Assembly (NCBI RefSeq): GCF_026342035.1
Contig: NZ_JAPENM010000001.1
Coordinates: forward strand, 62,001 to 126,000
Reading direction: 5' to 3'
Source: Aldersonia sp. NBC_00410
GTDB taxonomy: Bacteria; Actinomycetota; Actinomycetes; Mycobacteriales; Mycobacteriaceae
Length of the DNA stretch: 64,000 bases
Made by a program: the position numbers and the translations under genes. The number at the start of each line of letters is the position of its first letter. The stretch's first letter is position 1. Positions 51,131-60,909 of this stretch are shown one piece after another. The notes below the pieces were generated by a model. The model saw only the letters and a program-made list of their open reading frames with translations, made no database searches and was not told the DNA's origin.

Positions 51131-52446
51131 CGAACGCTCACCTCCTGTCCGCGGAGCGCCGGTGCCCCGATCGCGGTGGTCCATTCCGGAATGTCTTGTG
51201 GTGCAAGCCCGGTCGCACCGCCATAGACGGCGGAGAGGCTCTCGCGCTCCATCGGCGAGCCGATCACCGTGGCCGGCATCGTGGCGAACTGCGGAATCGG
51301 GTACTGCGTGGGCTCCGCGCCGGGGTTACGCGTGGGCGGCTGGTAGGAGCCGTCGTTGATCGACCCGCCCGGGTACTGACCCGGATCCACCCCGAGTGGT
51401 CGCTCGGGCTCGCACCACGGACCGCGGGTATCGAACCAGCGCGGCTCGTCCTGATTGGGCAGGTATCGCCCGCGGGGATTGGTCAGCTCGATCGAGACAT
51501 GCGGACCGGTGTGCGCGGTCCCCTGCCCCATGAGTTCGTCGATGCGCGGCTTGAGCTGGGCGAAGTTTGCCAGCGTGCAGCCGAAGCTCGGCGAATAGGT
51601 GGCCAGTAGAGACAACGTCTCGTTCGAATTGGCCGCGATCGAGATGATGTTGTCGCGGTTGGCCGTCAGGAAGTCGGTCACCGTCGGCGCGGTCGCGGTC
51701 AGGCTGGCGAGCAGCGTGTCGATCTGTGGGCGCATCTGCACGATCGTCGCGTTCGTCGTCCGGAAATTGTTCAGCGCGCTGACCAGCTGTGGCGCGGCGT
51801 CGGCGTAGGTCTCGGAGACGGTCGCGAAGCTCTGCAGCGCAGCCTGCAGGTTCGGCATCTCGGAATTGACGCCGCGGAAAATCTCCTCCAGCCGGTCGAT
51901 GGTGACACCGAGCTGTTCGCCGCGCCCCTCCAAGGCCTGCGCGAGCGCACCGAGCGTGGTCGACAGGTCCTGCGGCGGGACCGCCTGCAGCAGCGGCAGC
52001 ACGCTGTCCAGCAGCCGGCCGACCTCGACGGCGTTCCCGCTCGCATCCTGCACGACCGTGTCACCGGCGGCGATCGGCGTTCCGCTCGGTTGCGCGGGTA
52101 CGACGAGATCGACGTAGCGCTCGCCGAAAAGGGTCTTGGGCAACAGCCGCGCGGTGACGTTGGACGGGATCTCCTGCGCCTGCTCGGGGTTCAGTGCCAT
52201 CTCGGCCTTGACCTTCGGACCGTCCGGCTCCGCCGAACGGACCTCGCCGACGAGCACGCCGCGCATCTTCACGTCGGCGTGCAGCGGCAGCGCATTACCG
52301 ACGCTGTCGGTGATCAGGTCGACCTTCACGACGTCCTGGAACGTCTTGTTGTACACCGCGATCGTGAACCAGATGAACAGCGCGACGATCAGGAAGAACG
52401 CGAGACCGAGTAGGCGCGTTCCGAGCGTCGACCCAGAGCGGATCAT
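51127..52446 (-). CDS. mceA: Mce-family protein A
   Basis: The 439-residue product begins MIRSGSTLGTRLLGLAFFLIVALFIWF (anchor). It has the Mce domain VDLITDSVGNALPLHADVKMRGVLVGEVRS with TLFGERYVDLVVPA. A long helical region and a Pro/Tyr-rich tail (PGQYPGGSINDGSYQPP) complete it. It opens the mceA-F series immediately after yrbEB, with ATGA overlap. This gene is usually used to name the mce class, but the class cannot be fixed without database comparison. Confidence 0.9.
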   Translation of the reverse strand: MIRSGSTLGTRLLGLAFFLIVALFIWFTIAVYNKTFQDVVKVDLITDSVGNALPLHADVKMRGVLVGEVRSAEPDGPKVKAEMALNPEQAQEIPSNVTARLLPKTLFGERYVDLVVPAQPSGTPIAAGDTVVQDASGNAVEVGRLLDSVLPLLQAVPPQDLSTTLGALAQALEGRGEQLGVTIDRLEEIFRGVNSEMPNLQAALQSFATVSETYADAAPQLVSALNNFRTTNATIVQMRPQIDTLLASLTATAPTVTDFLTANRDNIISIAANSNETLSLLATYSPSFGCTLANFAQLKPRIDELMGQGTAHTGPHVSIELTNPRGRYLPNQDEPRWFDTRGPWCEPERPLGVDPGQYPGGSINDGSYQPPTRNPGAEPTQYPIPQFATMPATVIGSPMERESLSAVYGGATGLAPQDIPEWTTAIGAPALRGQEVSVR

Positions 52447-53303
52447 CCGGCCACCCGCACCGTGGTGGTCGTGCCCCAGAGCGCGAGGCTGAGGAAGAAG
52501 TCGAGCACGTTGATCACCACGATCGCGGCGCGAACGGCCCGGCCCACCGCGACGCCGACGCCCGCGGGGCCGCCGGTGGCGTGGTAGCCGTAGTAGCAAT
52601 GGATCAGGATGATCACGAACGCGAAGATGAGCACCTTCGCGAAGGAGTACAGCACGTCTTGCGGTGGCAGGAAGAGATTGAAGTAGTGGTCGTAGGACCC
52701 GCTCGATTGCCCGTTGAACAACGTACTGACCAGCCGCGACGCCAGGAACGCCGATAACAGCCCGACGATGTAGAGCGGGATCACCGCGATGAAGCCGGCG
52801 ATGACCCGGGTGGTCACCAGGAACGGCACGCTCGGGATCGCCATGACCTCGAGGGCGTCGATCTCCTCGGAGATCCGCATCGCGCCGAGTTGCGCGGTGA
52901 AGCCGCAACCGACCGTGGCGGAAAGGGCGAGCGCGGCGACCAGTGGCGCTAGTTCACGGGTGTTGACGTAGGCCGTGATGAAGCCGGTCAGCACCGAGCT
53001 ACCGAGCTGATCGAGGGCGGCGAAGCCCTGCAGGCCGACGACGACGCCGACTGCGCCGGACATCAGCAGGATGACACCGATCGTGCCGCCGATCACCGCG
53101 AGCGCGCCGCTGCCGAAGGTGACCTCGGCGAGCAGGCGCAGCGTTTCCTTGCGGTAGTGCTGCAGGGTGCGCGGCGTCCAGGCGATGGCGCGTGAGTAGA
53201 ACGACATCTGTTCGCCGGCGCGATCGAGCACGTTCAGCGGTGCGCGCACGACGTCCCTGGTGCGTGCGAGTGCGCGGTCGTAGCGACCGTGGGCGACGGT
53301 CAT
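52443..53303 (-). CDS. yrbEB: YrbE/MlaE-family Mce permease B
   Basis: The 286-residue membrane protein has about five transmembrane helices and the MlaE segments GFTAQLGAMRISEEIDALEVMAIPSVPFLVTTRVIAG. That segment includes the EEIDALEVM motif that contacts the ATPase. Together with the next YrbE it forms the inner-membrane channel of the Mce importer. It starts 4 bases after the yrbEA stop. Confidence 0.92.
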   Translation of the reverse strand: MTVAHGRYDRALARTRDVVRAPLNVLDRAGEQMSFYSRAIAWTPRTLQHYRKETLRLLAEVTFGSGALAVIGGTIGVILLMSGAVGVVVGLQGFAALDQLGSSVLTGFITAYVNTRELAPLVAALALSATVGCGFTAQLGAMRISEEIDALEVMAIPSVPFLVTTRVIAGFIAVIPLYIVGLLSAFLASRLVSTLFNGQSSGSYDHYFNLFLPPQDVLYSFAKVLIFAFVIILIHCYYGYHATGGPAGVGVAVGRAVRAAIVVINVLDFFLSLALWGTTTTVRVAG

Positions 53304-53307
53304 CGCG

Positions 53308-54105
53308 TCACGCCCCCTTCGCCGGGACGACCTGCAGGTACACCAGGGTGAGCACGAGGTTCACAAAAAACAGCACCAGGAAGGTGATTACCACCGACTG
53401 GTTCACCGCTTCACCGACGCCCTTCGGCCCGCCACCCGGGTGCAGGCCCTTGTAGCAGGCGATAACGCCGGCGAGCAGGCCGAAGATCGCCGCCTTGAGC
53501 TCGCCGACGTAGAGGTCGGGTAGCTGCGCGAGCGCGGAGAACGACGCCAGGTACGCGCCGGGGGTTCCGCCCTGCAGCCAGACGTTGAAGAAGTAGCCGC
53601 CGGCGATGCCGACCACGGACACCAGTCCGTTGAGCAAGACTGCGACGAGCACCATCCCGAGTACGCGGGGGACGACGAGCCGCTGGATCGGATCGATGCC
53701 GAGGACTTGCATGGCATCGATCTCCTCGCGAATCGTTCGCGAACCGAGGTCTGCGGCGACCGCCGAACCCGCGGCGCCCGCGATCAACAGCGCGGTCACG
53801 ACCGGGGCCGCCTGCTGCACGGTGGCGAGCACGCTCACCGCGCCGGTGAACGACTCGGCACCGAGTTGCTTGATGAGTGAGCCGGTCTGCAGCGAGACCA
53901 CGGCGCCGAACGGAATGGCGACGAGCGCGGTCGGCAGAATCGACACGCTCGCAATGAACCAGGACTGCTCGATGAACTCACGCCACTGGAATGGCCGCAC
54001 GAAAATCTTGCGAAACACGTCGATGAAGAGCTCAAAGATATTGCCGGCCTGGGCGAGGCCGGCATTGATCGGTCGCATGAATCCTGATTGAGCGCCGTTC
54101 GCCAT
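53308..54105 (-). CDS. yrbEA: YrbE/MlaE-family Mce permease A
   Basis: The 265-residue product has the MlaE motif GSRTIREEIDAMQVLGIDPIQRLVVPRVLG and hydrophobic segments such as FFNVWLQGG and VGELKAAIFGLLAGVIACY. It is the first permease of the operon and begins 4 bases after the ATPase gene mceG, so one transcript encodes energy module, channel and tunnel. Confidence 0.92.
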   Translation of the reverse strand: MANGAQSGFMRPINAGLAQAGNIFELFIDVFRKIFVRPFQWREFIEQSWFIASVSILPTALVAIPFGAVVSLQTGSLIKQLGAESFTGAVSVLATVQQAAPVVTALLIAGAAGSAVAADLGSRTIREEIDAMQVLGIDPIQRLVVPRVLGMVLVAVLLNGLVSVVGIAGGYFFNVWLQGGTPGAYLASFSALAQLPDLYVGELKAAIFGLLAGVIACYKGLHPGGGPKGVGEAVNQSVVITFLVLFFVNLVLTLVYLQVVPAKGA

Positions 54106-54109
54106 CCGG

Positions 54110-55186
54110 TTACCTGCCCGCGCCCGACGAGGAATACTCGATCCCGCCGACCCCGACTGGAATCGCCGCGGTGACCGCGCCGGAATCGCCGTCGTACATA
54201 TCGTCCTCGTCGTGGTCGAGGCTGTCCTGGATGGCGGCCTGTGCCTCCGGCGGCAGGTTGTTCAGAATCTGGCGGACCCGCTCCCGGCGCCGGCCCACAG
54301 CCTTGCGCTCGGGCATCCCCGGCGTCGCCTTGATCTGCGGAATGATCCCCGTAACCTCTTCCGCGCCACCATGATGATGACCCGCATCCGCCATGGCCTG
54401 CTCCTCGGCCATCTGCGACTCGTCCTTCTCCTCGCTCATCCCGATCGGCCCCAACCGCCGACCATTGATGAACTGCTTGACCACCGGCTCCGCACTGGTC
54501 AACAACACCTCACGCGGACCGAACATCACCAACTGCCGACGAAACAACATCCCGATGTTGTCGGGCACCGTCCGCGCCAAGTTGATGTTGTGCGTCACGA
54601 TCAGAATCGTCGCGTCGATCTGGGCATTGATATCGATCAACAACTGCGACAAATACGCCGTCCGCACCGGATCCAGACCCGAGTCCGGCTCATCGACCAA
54701 AATGATCTGCGGATCCAACACCAACGACCGCGCCAACCCCGCCCGCTTACGCATACCACCGGAAATCTCACCCGGCAGCTTGTTCTCCGCCCCCAACAAA
54801 CCCGTCAGCTCGAGCTTCTCCATCACGACCTTGCGGATATCGGACTCCGACTTCTTCGTATGCTCACGCAACGGGAACGCCACGTTGTCATACAAATCCA
54901 TCGACCCGAACAACGCGCCATCCTGAAACAGCACACCGAACAGCTTGCGGATCTCGTAAAGCTCCTTGTGCGAACACGTCGTGATATCGGTGCCGTCGAT
55001 CATGATCGAGCCCTCTTCCGGGCGCAGCAAACCGATCAACGACTTCAAAAACACCGACTTACCCGTACCCGACGGACCCAGCAACGCCGACACCTCACCC
55101 GAAGGCAACGTCAACGACACGTCCTGCCAAATCGTCTGCGAACCGAATCGCTTCGTCACGTGATGGGTGCTGACCTCGACGCCCAC
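54110..55186 (-). CDS. mceG: Mce importer ATPase (MceG/MkL)
   Basis: The 358-residue ATPase has Walker A GPSGTGKSV, Q-loop VLFQDGALFGSMDLYDNV, signature ISGGMRKRAGLARSL, Walker B IILVDEPDSGLDPVRT and the switch histidine in ILIVTHNINLART. A C-terminal extension of about 100 residues with a histidine cluster (DAGHHHGG) and GIIPQIKATPGMPERKAV follows, which fits MkL proteins. In M. tuberculosis the homologue lies near rplJ-rplL without an mce operon. Here yrbE and mce genes follow directly. Confidence 0.92.
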   Translation of the reverse strand: MGVEVSTHHVTKRFGSQTIWQDVSLTLPSGEVSALLGPSGTGKSVFLKSLIGLLRPEEGSIMIDGTDITTCSHKELYEIRKLFGVLFQDGALFGSMDLYDNVAFPLREHTKKSESDIRKVVMEKLELTGLLGAENKLPGEISGGMRKRAGLARSLVLDPQIILVDEPDSGLDPVRTAYLSQLLIDINAQIDATILIVTHNINLARTVPDNIGMLFRRQLVMFGPREVLLTSAEPVVKQFINGRRLGPIGMSEEKDESQMAEEQAMADAGHHHGGAEEVTGIIPQIKATPGMPERKAVGRRRERVRQILNNLPPEAQAAIQDSLDHDEDDMYDGDSGAVTAAIPVGVGGIEYSSSGAGR

Positions 55187-55291
55187 GCTCTTCCTCCGCC
55201 CGATTCAGCCATTGCGGCCGCCCACGAATCCTTACCCCCGGTATGGTTCGCGTCACTCTAGCGTATGGCCGTGCGGTGTTTCGCTCGGCGC

Positions 55292-55370
55292 TACTGACAA
55301 GTAACTTCGTGCACAGCGGTATCAATGCGCGACGGTGCGTCCCGGGTCCCCGATAACTTACTGCACAGTA
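55292..55370. promoter_or_regulatory. two TACTG...AGTA boxes upstream of mceG
   Basis: TACTGACAAGTA at 55292-55303 and TACTGCACAGTA at 55359-55370 are related 12-mers. The second is a perfect palindrome (TACTG-CA-CAGTA). Both lie in the gap between rplL and mceG, where the mce operon promoter must be. They could bind a lipid-responsive repressor. No regulator gene is adjacent. Confidence 0.45.
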
Positions 55371-55424
55371 GGCTTCGTGGACAATGTGGACCGGCGACCA
55401 TGTGGATAAACCCGGAAGACACGA

Positions 55425-55504
55425 AAACGGCAGGGCGACTCCCGATATGGGAGCCACCCTGCCGTTTACAGCAGTGCGACGTTCCGGCGCAAAAGCGCCG
55501 GAAC
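55425..55504 (-). terminator. tandem hairpins terminating rplJ-rplL
   Basis: Two hairpins follow the rplL stop on the minus strand. The first has a perfect 10-bp stem 55481-55490 with 55495-55504 around a four-base A (UUUU in RNA) loop. The second has an 11-bp outer stem 55425-55435 with 55457-55467 and an inner CTCCC/GGGAG stem. Together they should separate the ribosomal-protein transcript from the mce operon. Confidence 0.78.
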
Positions 55505-55509
55505 ACCAA

Positions 55510-55896
55510 TTACTTGACGCTGATCTTCGCGCCGGCAGCCTCGAGCTTCTCCTTGGCGGCGTCGGCGGCGTCCTTGGCCACCTTCTCCAGGATCGCCTTC
55601 GGCGCACTCTCGACGAGGTCCTTGGCCTCCTTCAGGCCCAGGCCGGAGACGATCTCGCGAACGACCTTGATGACCTGGATCTTCTTGTCGCCGGCACCCT
55701 CGAGGATGACGTCGAACTCGTCCTGCTCCTCGGCGGCCTCGGCGGCGGCCGGGGCGGCACCCGCGGCAGCAACGGCAACCGGGGCAGCGGCGGTGACCTC
55801 GAAGGTCTCCTCGAATGCCTTCACGAACTCCGAGAGCTCGAGCAGGGTCAGTTCCTTGAACGCGTCGAGCAGCTCGTCAGTGCTGAGCTTCGCCAT
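55510..55896 (-). CDS. rplL: ribosomal protein L7/L12
   Basis: The 128-residue acidic protein has the N-terminal dimerisation helices ([26 protein letters not shown]), an Ala/Pro-rich hinge, and the C-terminal factor-binding domain [23 protein letters not shown] and [10 protein letters not shown]. It forms the ribosome stalk with L10. It lies 75 bases after rplJ. The stop is followed by tandem hairpins. Confidence 0.97.
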   Translation of the reverse strand: MAKLSTDELLDAFKELTLLELSEFVKAFEETFEVTAAAPVAVAAAGAAPAAAEAAEEQDEFDVILEGAGDKKIQVIKVVREIVSGLGLKEAKDLVESAPKAILEKVAKDAADAAKEKLEAAGAKISVK

Positions 55897-55971
55897 AGTG
55901 GCGGTCCTTCCTTGTAAGTCCCTGTCGGCGATCCGCGACCGGGATTGGTGTCGTGATGCGCTTGGTGCGGA

Positions 55972-56535
55972 TCAGCTTTCGGTGGTCGCCTCGGCGGCGG
56001 GAGCAGCAGCACCCTCGGCCTCGGCAGCCTTCTTCTCCTGCAGCGCGGCGGCCAGGCGGGCCACCTGCGAAGCAGGAGCGGCGAACAGGCCGGCGGCCTT
56101 TGCCAAGTTGCCCTTCATCGCGCCGGCGAGCTTGGCCAACAGGATCTCGCGGGACTCGAGGTCCGCGATCTTGTTGACCTCGTCCACGGACAGCGCGCGG
56201 CCGTCCATGTACCCGCCCTTGATGACGAGAGCCTTGTTGTCCTTGGCGAAGGTCTTGATCGCCTTCGCCGCGTCGACCGGCTCGCCTGCGATGAACGCAA
56301 TGGCGGTCGGGCCGACGAACAAGTCCTCGAGGCCTTCGACGCCAGCCTCGGTGGCTGCACGCTTGACCAGGGTGTTCTTGGCGACGGAGTACGTAGCGCC
56401 GGCACCGAGCGCGCGACGGAGCTCGGTGATCTTGCTGACCGACAGGCCACGGTATTCCGTGACGACTGCCGCCGTGGAGCCCTTGAACTGCTCGGCGATC
56501 TCCGCAACCGCGGTGACCTTCTCAGCCTTTGCCAT
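55972..56535 (-). CDS. rplJ: ribosomal protein L10
   Basis: The 187-residue product begins [33 protein letters not shown] and has [13 protein letters not shown] and FVGPTAIAF. An Ala/Glu-rich C-terminal helix binds L7/L12 dimers. The ATG at 56535 is chosen with AGAGGAGG upstream; the longer frame only reads through the regulatory leader. Its synthesis is probably autoregulated through that leader. Confidence 0.97.
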   Translation of the reverse strand: MAKAEKVTAVAEIAEQFKGSTAAVVTEYRGLSVSKITELRRALGAGATYSVAKNTLVKRAATEAGVEGLEDLFVGPTAIAFIAGEPVDAAKAIKTFAKDNKALVIKGGYMDGRALSVDEVNKIADLESREILLAKLAGAMKGNLAKAAGLFAAPASQVARLAAALQEKKAAEAEGAAAPAAEATTES

Positions 56536-56604
56536 ACTTCGCCTCCTCTCTTGACGGTCTGGTCCGCTAGGGACCGATGCTCTACGGGCGGACCGGAGGA
56601 AGGC

Positions 56605-56674
56605 GGAAAAAGCAAACGCCCCGGGCGCAGGGCGCACCGGGGCTCAGGAGATACACAGCCCGCGCAAGGCGGGC
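56605..56674 (-). promoter_or_regulatory. L10-type leader RNA with terminator-like hairpin
   Basis: On the minus strand the rplJ leader contains a hairpin GCCCGC/GCGGGC (56658-56674), then a second hairpin CCGGGGC/GCCCCGG (56618-56624 with 56637-56643). The second is followed by GTTTGCTTTTT. The order (possible L10-binding stem, then terminator-like hairpin, then rplJ) matches known L10 leaders, where excess L10 reduces expression. The fit to a covariance model was not tested. Confidence 0.65.
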
Positions 56675-56861
56675 GATATCCCTACCTCGATCACCTGCGT
56701 GGGCCGCCGGATGTTTCCGGACCTTCAACCGCGCGTGAGCACGGTGACCAACGGTCTTGGGTAGAACGTGATTGGGTCGGCGTTCGATGGCTCGAACACC
56801 GTGGTAGAGCATAGCGGCTCGGTGGGCGAACTGCCAAAACGAGCCGTGTAGAACTGTGCAC

Positions 56862-57773
56862 ATGACGATTCCGGATATCCGGCGCGGCAAGGCGGCCGCC
56901 AACGGCCTCGAGCTCGCCTACGAGGATATGGGTGATCCCGACCGCCCCGCCGTCCTGCTGATCATGGGTTTCAGCGCGCAGCTGACGTTGTGGCCCGACG
57001 ACTTCTGCGCCGCCCTCGTCGACGGCGGGTACCGGGTGATCCGCTTCGACAACCGCGATATCGGACTGTCCAGCAAACTGCACGGCGTCCGGGTCGGTGG
57101 CTCGACGTTGCTGCGCATGGGCGTTAGCCAGCTCGGCCGCGCCAGCACCGTGCCCTACACGGTCGCGGATATGGCCGCCGACACGGTCGGCCTGCTCGAC
57201 CACCTCGACATCGAGGCCGCGCACATCGTCGGAGCATCGATGGGCGGCATGATCGCCCAGGTGTTCGCCGCCGAGTATCCGGAGCGGGTGCGCTCGTTGG
57301 GCATCGTGTTCTCCAGCACCAACCAACCTCTCTTGCCACCGCCGAGCGTCGCGGCGATCCGGACGCTGCTCGCCAGCCCGGGCGCGAACCCGACCCGCGA
57401 GCAGGTGATTGCGCAGAGCGTGCGCGCCCGGCAGGTCATCGGGAGCCCGCAATTCCCGGAAGCACCCGAGGTCCTCGCGGAGCGCGCCGCACGCGACTAC
57501 GACCGCAGCTACTACCCGGCCGGAGTCGTGCGGCAGTTCGCCGCCGTCACCGGTTCGGGCAGCCTGCTCGGCTACAGCCGCCGGATCGATGCACCCACCG
57601 TCGTTATTCATGGCAGCGCCGATCCGCTCATCCGCCCGGCCGGCGGGCGTGCGGTGGCGCGAGCGGTCGAGGGCGCGCGACTGCATGTCATCAAAGGCAT
57701 GGGCCATGACCTGCCGGCTCCCTTGCTGCCGGAGATCTCGGGCGAGCTGCTGAAGAACTTCACGCGCGGCTGA
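56862..57773 (+). CDS. alpha/beta-hydrolase (LipG-like)
   Basis: The 303-residue enzyme reads AYEDMGDPDRPAVLLIMGFSAQLTLWPDDFC, then RVIRFDNRDIGLSSK. The nucleophile elbow is GASMGGMIAQVFAAEYPERV, with the acid in HGSADPLIRPAGG and the histidine in GMGHDLPAPL. Its sequence style and place, opposite in strand between rplA and rplJ, match LipG of M. tuberculosis. The ATG at 56862 is used; a GTG at 56856 adds two residues. The mycolate methyltransferase genes that accompany lipG in M. tuberculosis are absent. Confidence 0.82.
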   Translation: MTIPDIRRGKAAANGLELAYEDMGDPDRPAVLLIMGFSAQLTLWPDDFCAALVDGGYRVIRFDNRDIGLSSKLHGVRVGGSTLLRMGVSQLGRASTVPYTVADMAADTVGLLDHLDIEAAHIVGASMGGMIAQVFAAEYPERVRSLGIVFSSTNQPLLPPPSVAAIRTLLASPGANPTREQVIAQSVRARQVIGSPQFPEAPEVLAERAARDYDRSYYPAGVVRQFAAVTGSGSLLGYSRRIDAPTVVIHGSADPLIRPAGGRAVARAVEGARLHVIKGMGHDLPAPLLPEISGELLKNFTRG

Positions 57774-57784
57774 GGACCGACACA

Positions 57785-57830
57785 AACGGCGAGGGCCGGC
57801 ACGGAGTGATCCGTGCCGGCCCTCGCCGTT
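57785..57830. terminator. bidirectional terminator between the hydrolase and rplA
   Basis: A perfect 21-bp stem (57785-57805 with 57810-57830) closes a GTGA tetraloop. It lies between the convergent hydrolase gene (stop at 57773) and rplA (stop at 57859), so it can end transcripts from both sides. Confidence 0.88.
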
Positions 57831-57858
57831 GATTCGGTACCGCTGTTGATGCGGTTGC

Positions 57859-58575
57859 CTACTCGGCGCCGTCCTCGAGAAGATTGCGAGTCCGGTTCGG
57901 GTCCACCGGGATGCCCGGTCCGGTGGTAGTCGAAACGGTGATCTTCTTGACGTAGCGGCCCTTGGCGGTAGACGGCTTCGCACGCAGGATCTCGTCCAGC
58001 GCGGCGCCGTAGTTCTCCACCAGCTTCGTGGCGTCGAAGGACGCCTTGCCGATCACGAAGTGCAGGTTGGAGTGCTTGTCGACGCGGAAGTTGATCTTGC
58101 CGCCCTTGATGTCGTTGACCGCCTTGGTCACATCGACGGTGACCGTGCCGGTCTTCGGGTTCGGCATCAGGCCGCGCGGGCCGAGGACACGCGCGATGCG
58201 GCCGACCTTGGCCATCTGGTCCGGGGTGGCGATCGCGGCGTCGAAGTCGAGCCAGCCGCCCTGGATCCGCTCGATCAGATCCTCGGCGCCGACGGCGTCC
58301 GCGCCGGCAGCCTCGGCCTCGGCGGCCTTCTCGCCGGCCGCGAACACGATCACGCGAGCGGTCTTGCCGGTGCCGTGCGGCAGGTTGACGGTGCCGCGCA
58401 CCATCTGGTCGGCCTTGCGGGGGTCGACGCCGAGCCGAACCGCGACCTCGACGGTCGCGTCCATCTTGGTCGACCCGGTTTCCTTGGCCAGCTTCGCTGC
58501 ATCGAGCGGGCTGTAGAGCTTGGTGTCGTCGATCTTCTCTGCCGCGGCGCGGTAGGCCTTGCTTTGCTTTGCCAT
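57859..58575 (-). CDS. rplA: ribosomal protein L1
   Basis: The 238-residue protein has the L1 signature in [23 protein letters not shown]. It also carries [30 protein letters not shown] and the C-terminal [22 protein letters not shown]1 forms the mobile stalk at the ribosome E site. It follows rplK by 118 bases and is the last gene of the secE-nusG-rplK-rplA group. Confidence 0.97.
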   Translation of the reverse strand: MAKQSKAYRAAAEKIDDTKLYSPLDAAKLAKETGSTKMDATVEVAVRLGVDPRKADQMVRGTVNLPHGTGKTARVIVFAAGEKAAEAEAAGADAVGAEDLIERIQGGWLDFDAAIATPDQMAKVGRIARVLGPRGLMPNPKTGTVTVDVTKAVNDIKGGKINFRVDKHSNLHFVIGKASFDATKLVENYGAALDEILRAKPSTAKGRYVKKITVSTTTGPGIPVDPNRTRNLLEDGAE

Positions 58576-58693
58576 GTCTTGCTATCCGTTCTCGTTCGTT
58601 CGGTTGTGGTTTCGGGCCTGGCCGGCCCTCCCACAGGTGCAGCCGTGCGCGATCGGGAGTTCGATGACTCGTCGACTGTGCACGAGCGCGGAG

Positions 58694-59128
58694 TTATCCC
58701 TCGACGGTGATCCCCATCGAGCGCGCGGTGCCGGCGATGATCTTCGCGGCCTGCTCGATGTCGTTCGCGTTGAGGTCTTCCTGCTTGGTCTTGGCGATCT
58801 CGCGCACCTGGTCCATGGTCACCTTCGCAACCTTGGTCTTGTGCGGTTCACCCGAGCCCTTGGGGACACCGGCGGCCTTCAGCAGCAGCTTCGCGGCCGG
58901 CGGGGTCTTGAGCTTGAAGTCGAACGTGCGGTCTTCGTAGACCGAGATCTCGACCGGGATCACGTTGCCACGCTGCGACTCGGTCGCGGCGTTGTAGGCC
59001 TTGCAGAACTCCATGATGTTTACGCCGTGCTGACCGAGCGCGGGACCCACCGGAGGGGCAGGGTTCGCCTGGCCGGCCTGGATCTGAAGCTTGATGATCC
59101 CGGCGAGCTTCTTCTTCTTGGGGGGCAT
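58694..59128 (-). CDS. rplK: ribosomal protein L11
   Basis: The 144-residue product begins [46 protein letters not shown] (N-terminal factor- and thiopeptide-contacting domain, described in one stretch of motifs) and ends [10 protein letters not shown]. The Pro pair in the N-terminal domain is intact. The ATG at 59128 is standard. It lies 102 bases downstream of nusG, across a short hairpin. Confidence 0.97.
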
Positions 59129-59207
59129 CTTTCGTTTCCTTGGTTGGGGTCTTGCGTTTTGCAAGTCTTCGGTCCAGGGGGGCGGAGCCTCCGAGGGGTT
59201 GGGGGTG

Positions 59208-59228
59208 CACGGGGGCGGAGCCCCCGTG
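59208..59228 (-). terminator. nusG-rplK intercistronic hairpin
   Basis: CACGGGGGC and GCCCCCGTG (9 bp) around a GGA loop lie 2 bases after the nusG stop. The core GGGGGCGGAGCCCCC is a hairpin form often seen between genes in Nocardia. It may modulate rplK-rplA relative to nusG. Confidence 0.6.
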
Positions 59229-59230
59229 GG

Positions 59231-60184
<954 letters not shown>

Positions 60185-60194
60185 TCACCGCCGG

Positions 60195-60614
60195 CTAGCC
60201 GAACAACCAACTGACGCCCTTGATGAACGCCAAATCCAATCCGCTGATGAACGCGACCATGAAGACCACGAACACCAGCACCACGCTCGTGTAGGTGATC
60301 ATCTGCTTGCGATTCGGCCAGATCACCTTGCGTAGTTCGGCCACGACCTCGCGCAGGAACTTTCGCAACCGCTTGAAGGGGTTGCCCCGACCTTCGGTCT
60401 TGACCTTCTTCGGCTTCTTGTCGGCAGCGGCAGTCGACGCCTTCGACTTCGGGGTGGCTGAAGCGACCGCTACCGAACCCTCTTCTTGGGTCCGACGGGC
60501 GGCGCGTTTCCCACTCGGCCGATTGACCGAGGATTCGGAATTTCCGTTTGCGTCGGCGGCGGACCGGCGTTTGCCGTCCGAACCACCGTCGAGCGTGTCT
60601 CGCTCGTCGCTCAC
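60195..60614 (-). CDS. secE: preprotein translocase subunit SecE
   Basis: The 139-residue product has a long Ser/Lys-rich N terminus. The conserved SecE amphipathic helix and single transmembrane segment follow: FLREVVAELRKVIWPNRKQMITYTSVVLVFVVFMVAFI (in parts). The GTG at 60614 is chosen because the longer frame overlaps tRNA-Trp. It is the clamp of the SecYEG channel and is followed by nusG. Confidence 0.95.
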   Translation of the reverse strand: MSDERDTLDGGSDGKRRSAADANGNSESSVNRPSGKRAARRTQEEGSVAVASATPKSKASTAAADKKPKKVKTEGRGNPFKRLRKFLREVVAELRKVIWPNRKQMITYTSVVLVFVVFMVAFISGLDLAFIKGVSWLFG

Positions 60615-60644
60615 TTCGATCCTCTCAGTCGCTGACACCAAGGG

Positions 60645-60717
<73 letters not shown>

Positions 60718-60857
60718 TCGGCCGGACCGTGCCGTCGGATCGCGTCCGGACGACGGCCTGTTCCGGCCACTCTGCGATCACACAACACACGCGCCACCCC
60801 TCGACCCGGAACAGGTCGGTCGGGCAGCGCGCAGCGCTGAGTGTCCCCAGAAGCTTT

Positions 60858-60887
60858 AGTGTACGTTACCGTCCGCGCCCGGCCGAA
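60858..60887 (-). promoter_or_regulatory. possible promoter of the tRNA-Trp/secE operon
   Basis: In the 192-base gap between the dehydratase gene and tRNA-Trp, the minus strand has TACACT (60858-60863) as a good -10 and a weak TTCGGC (60882-60887) 18 bases upstream. No other feature was seen in the gap. Confidence 0.35.
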
Positions 60888-60909
60888 ATCGCGGTGGTCA
60901 CATACTCGA

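Noticed and set aside
60718-60909. Short frames between tRNA-Trp and the dehydratase gene
   Set aside because: None has a ribosome site or coding character; the gap is better read as a promoter region.
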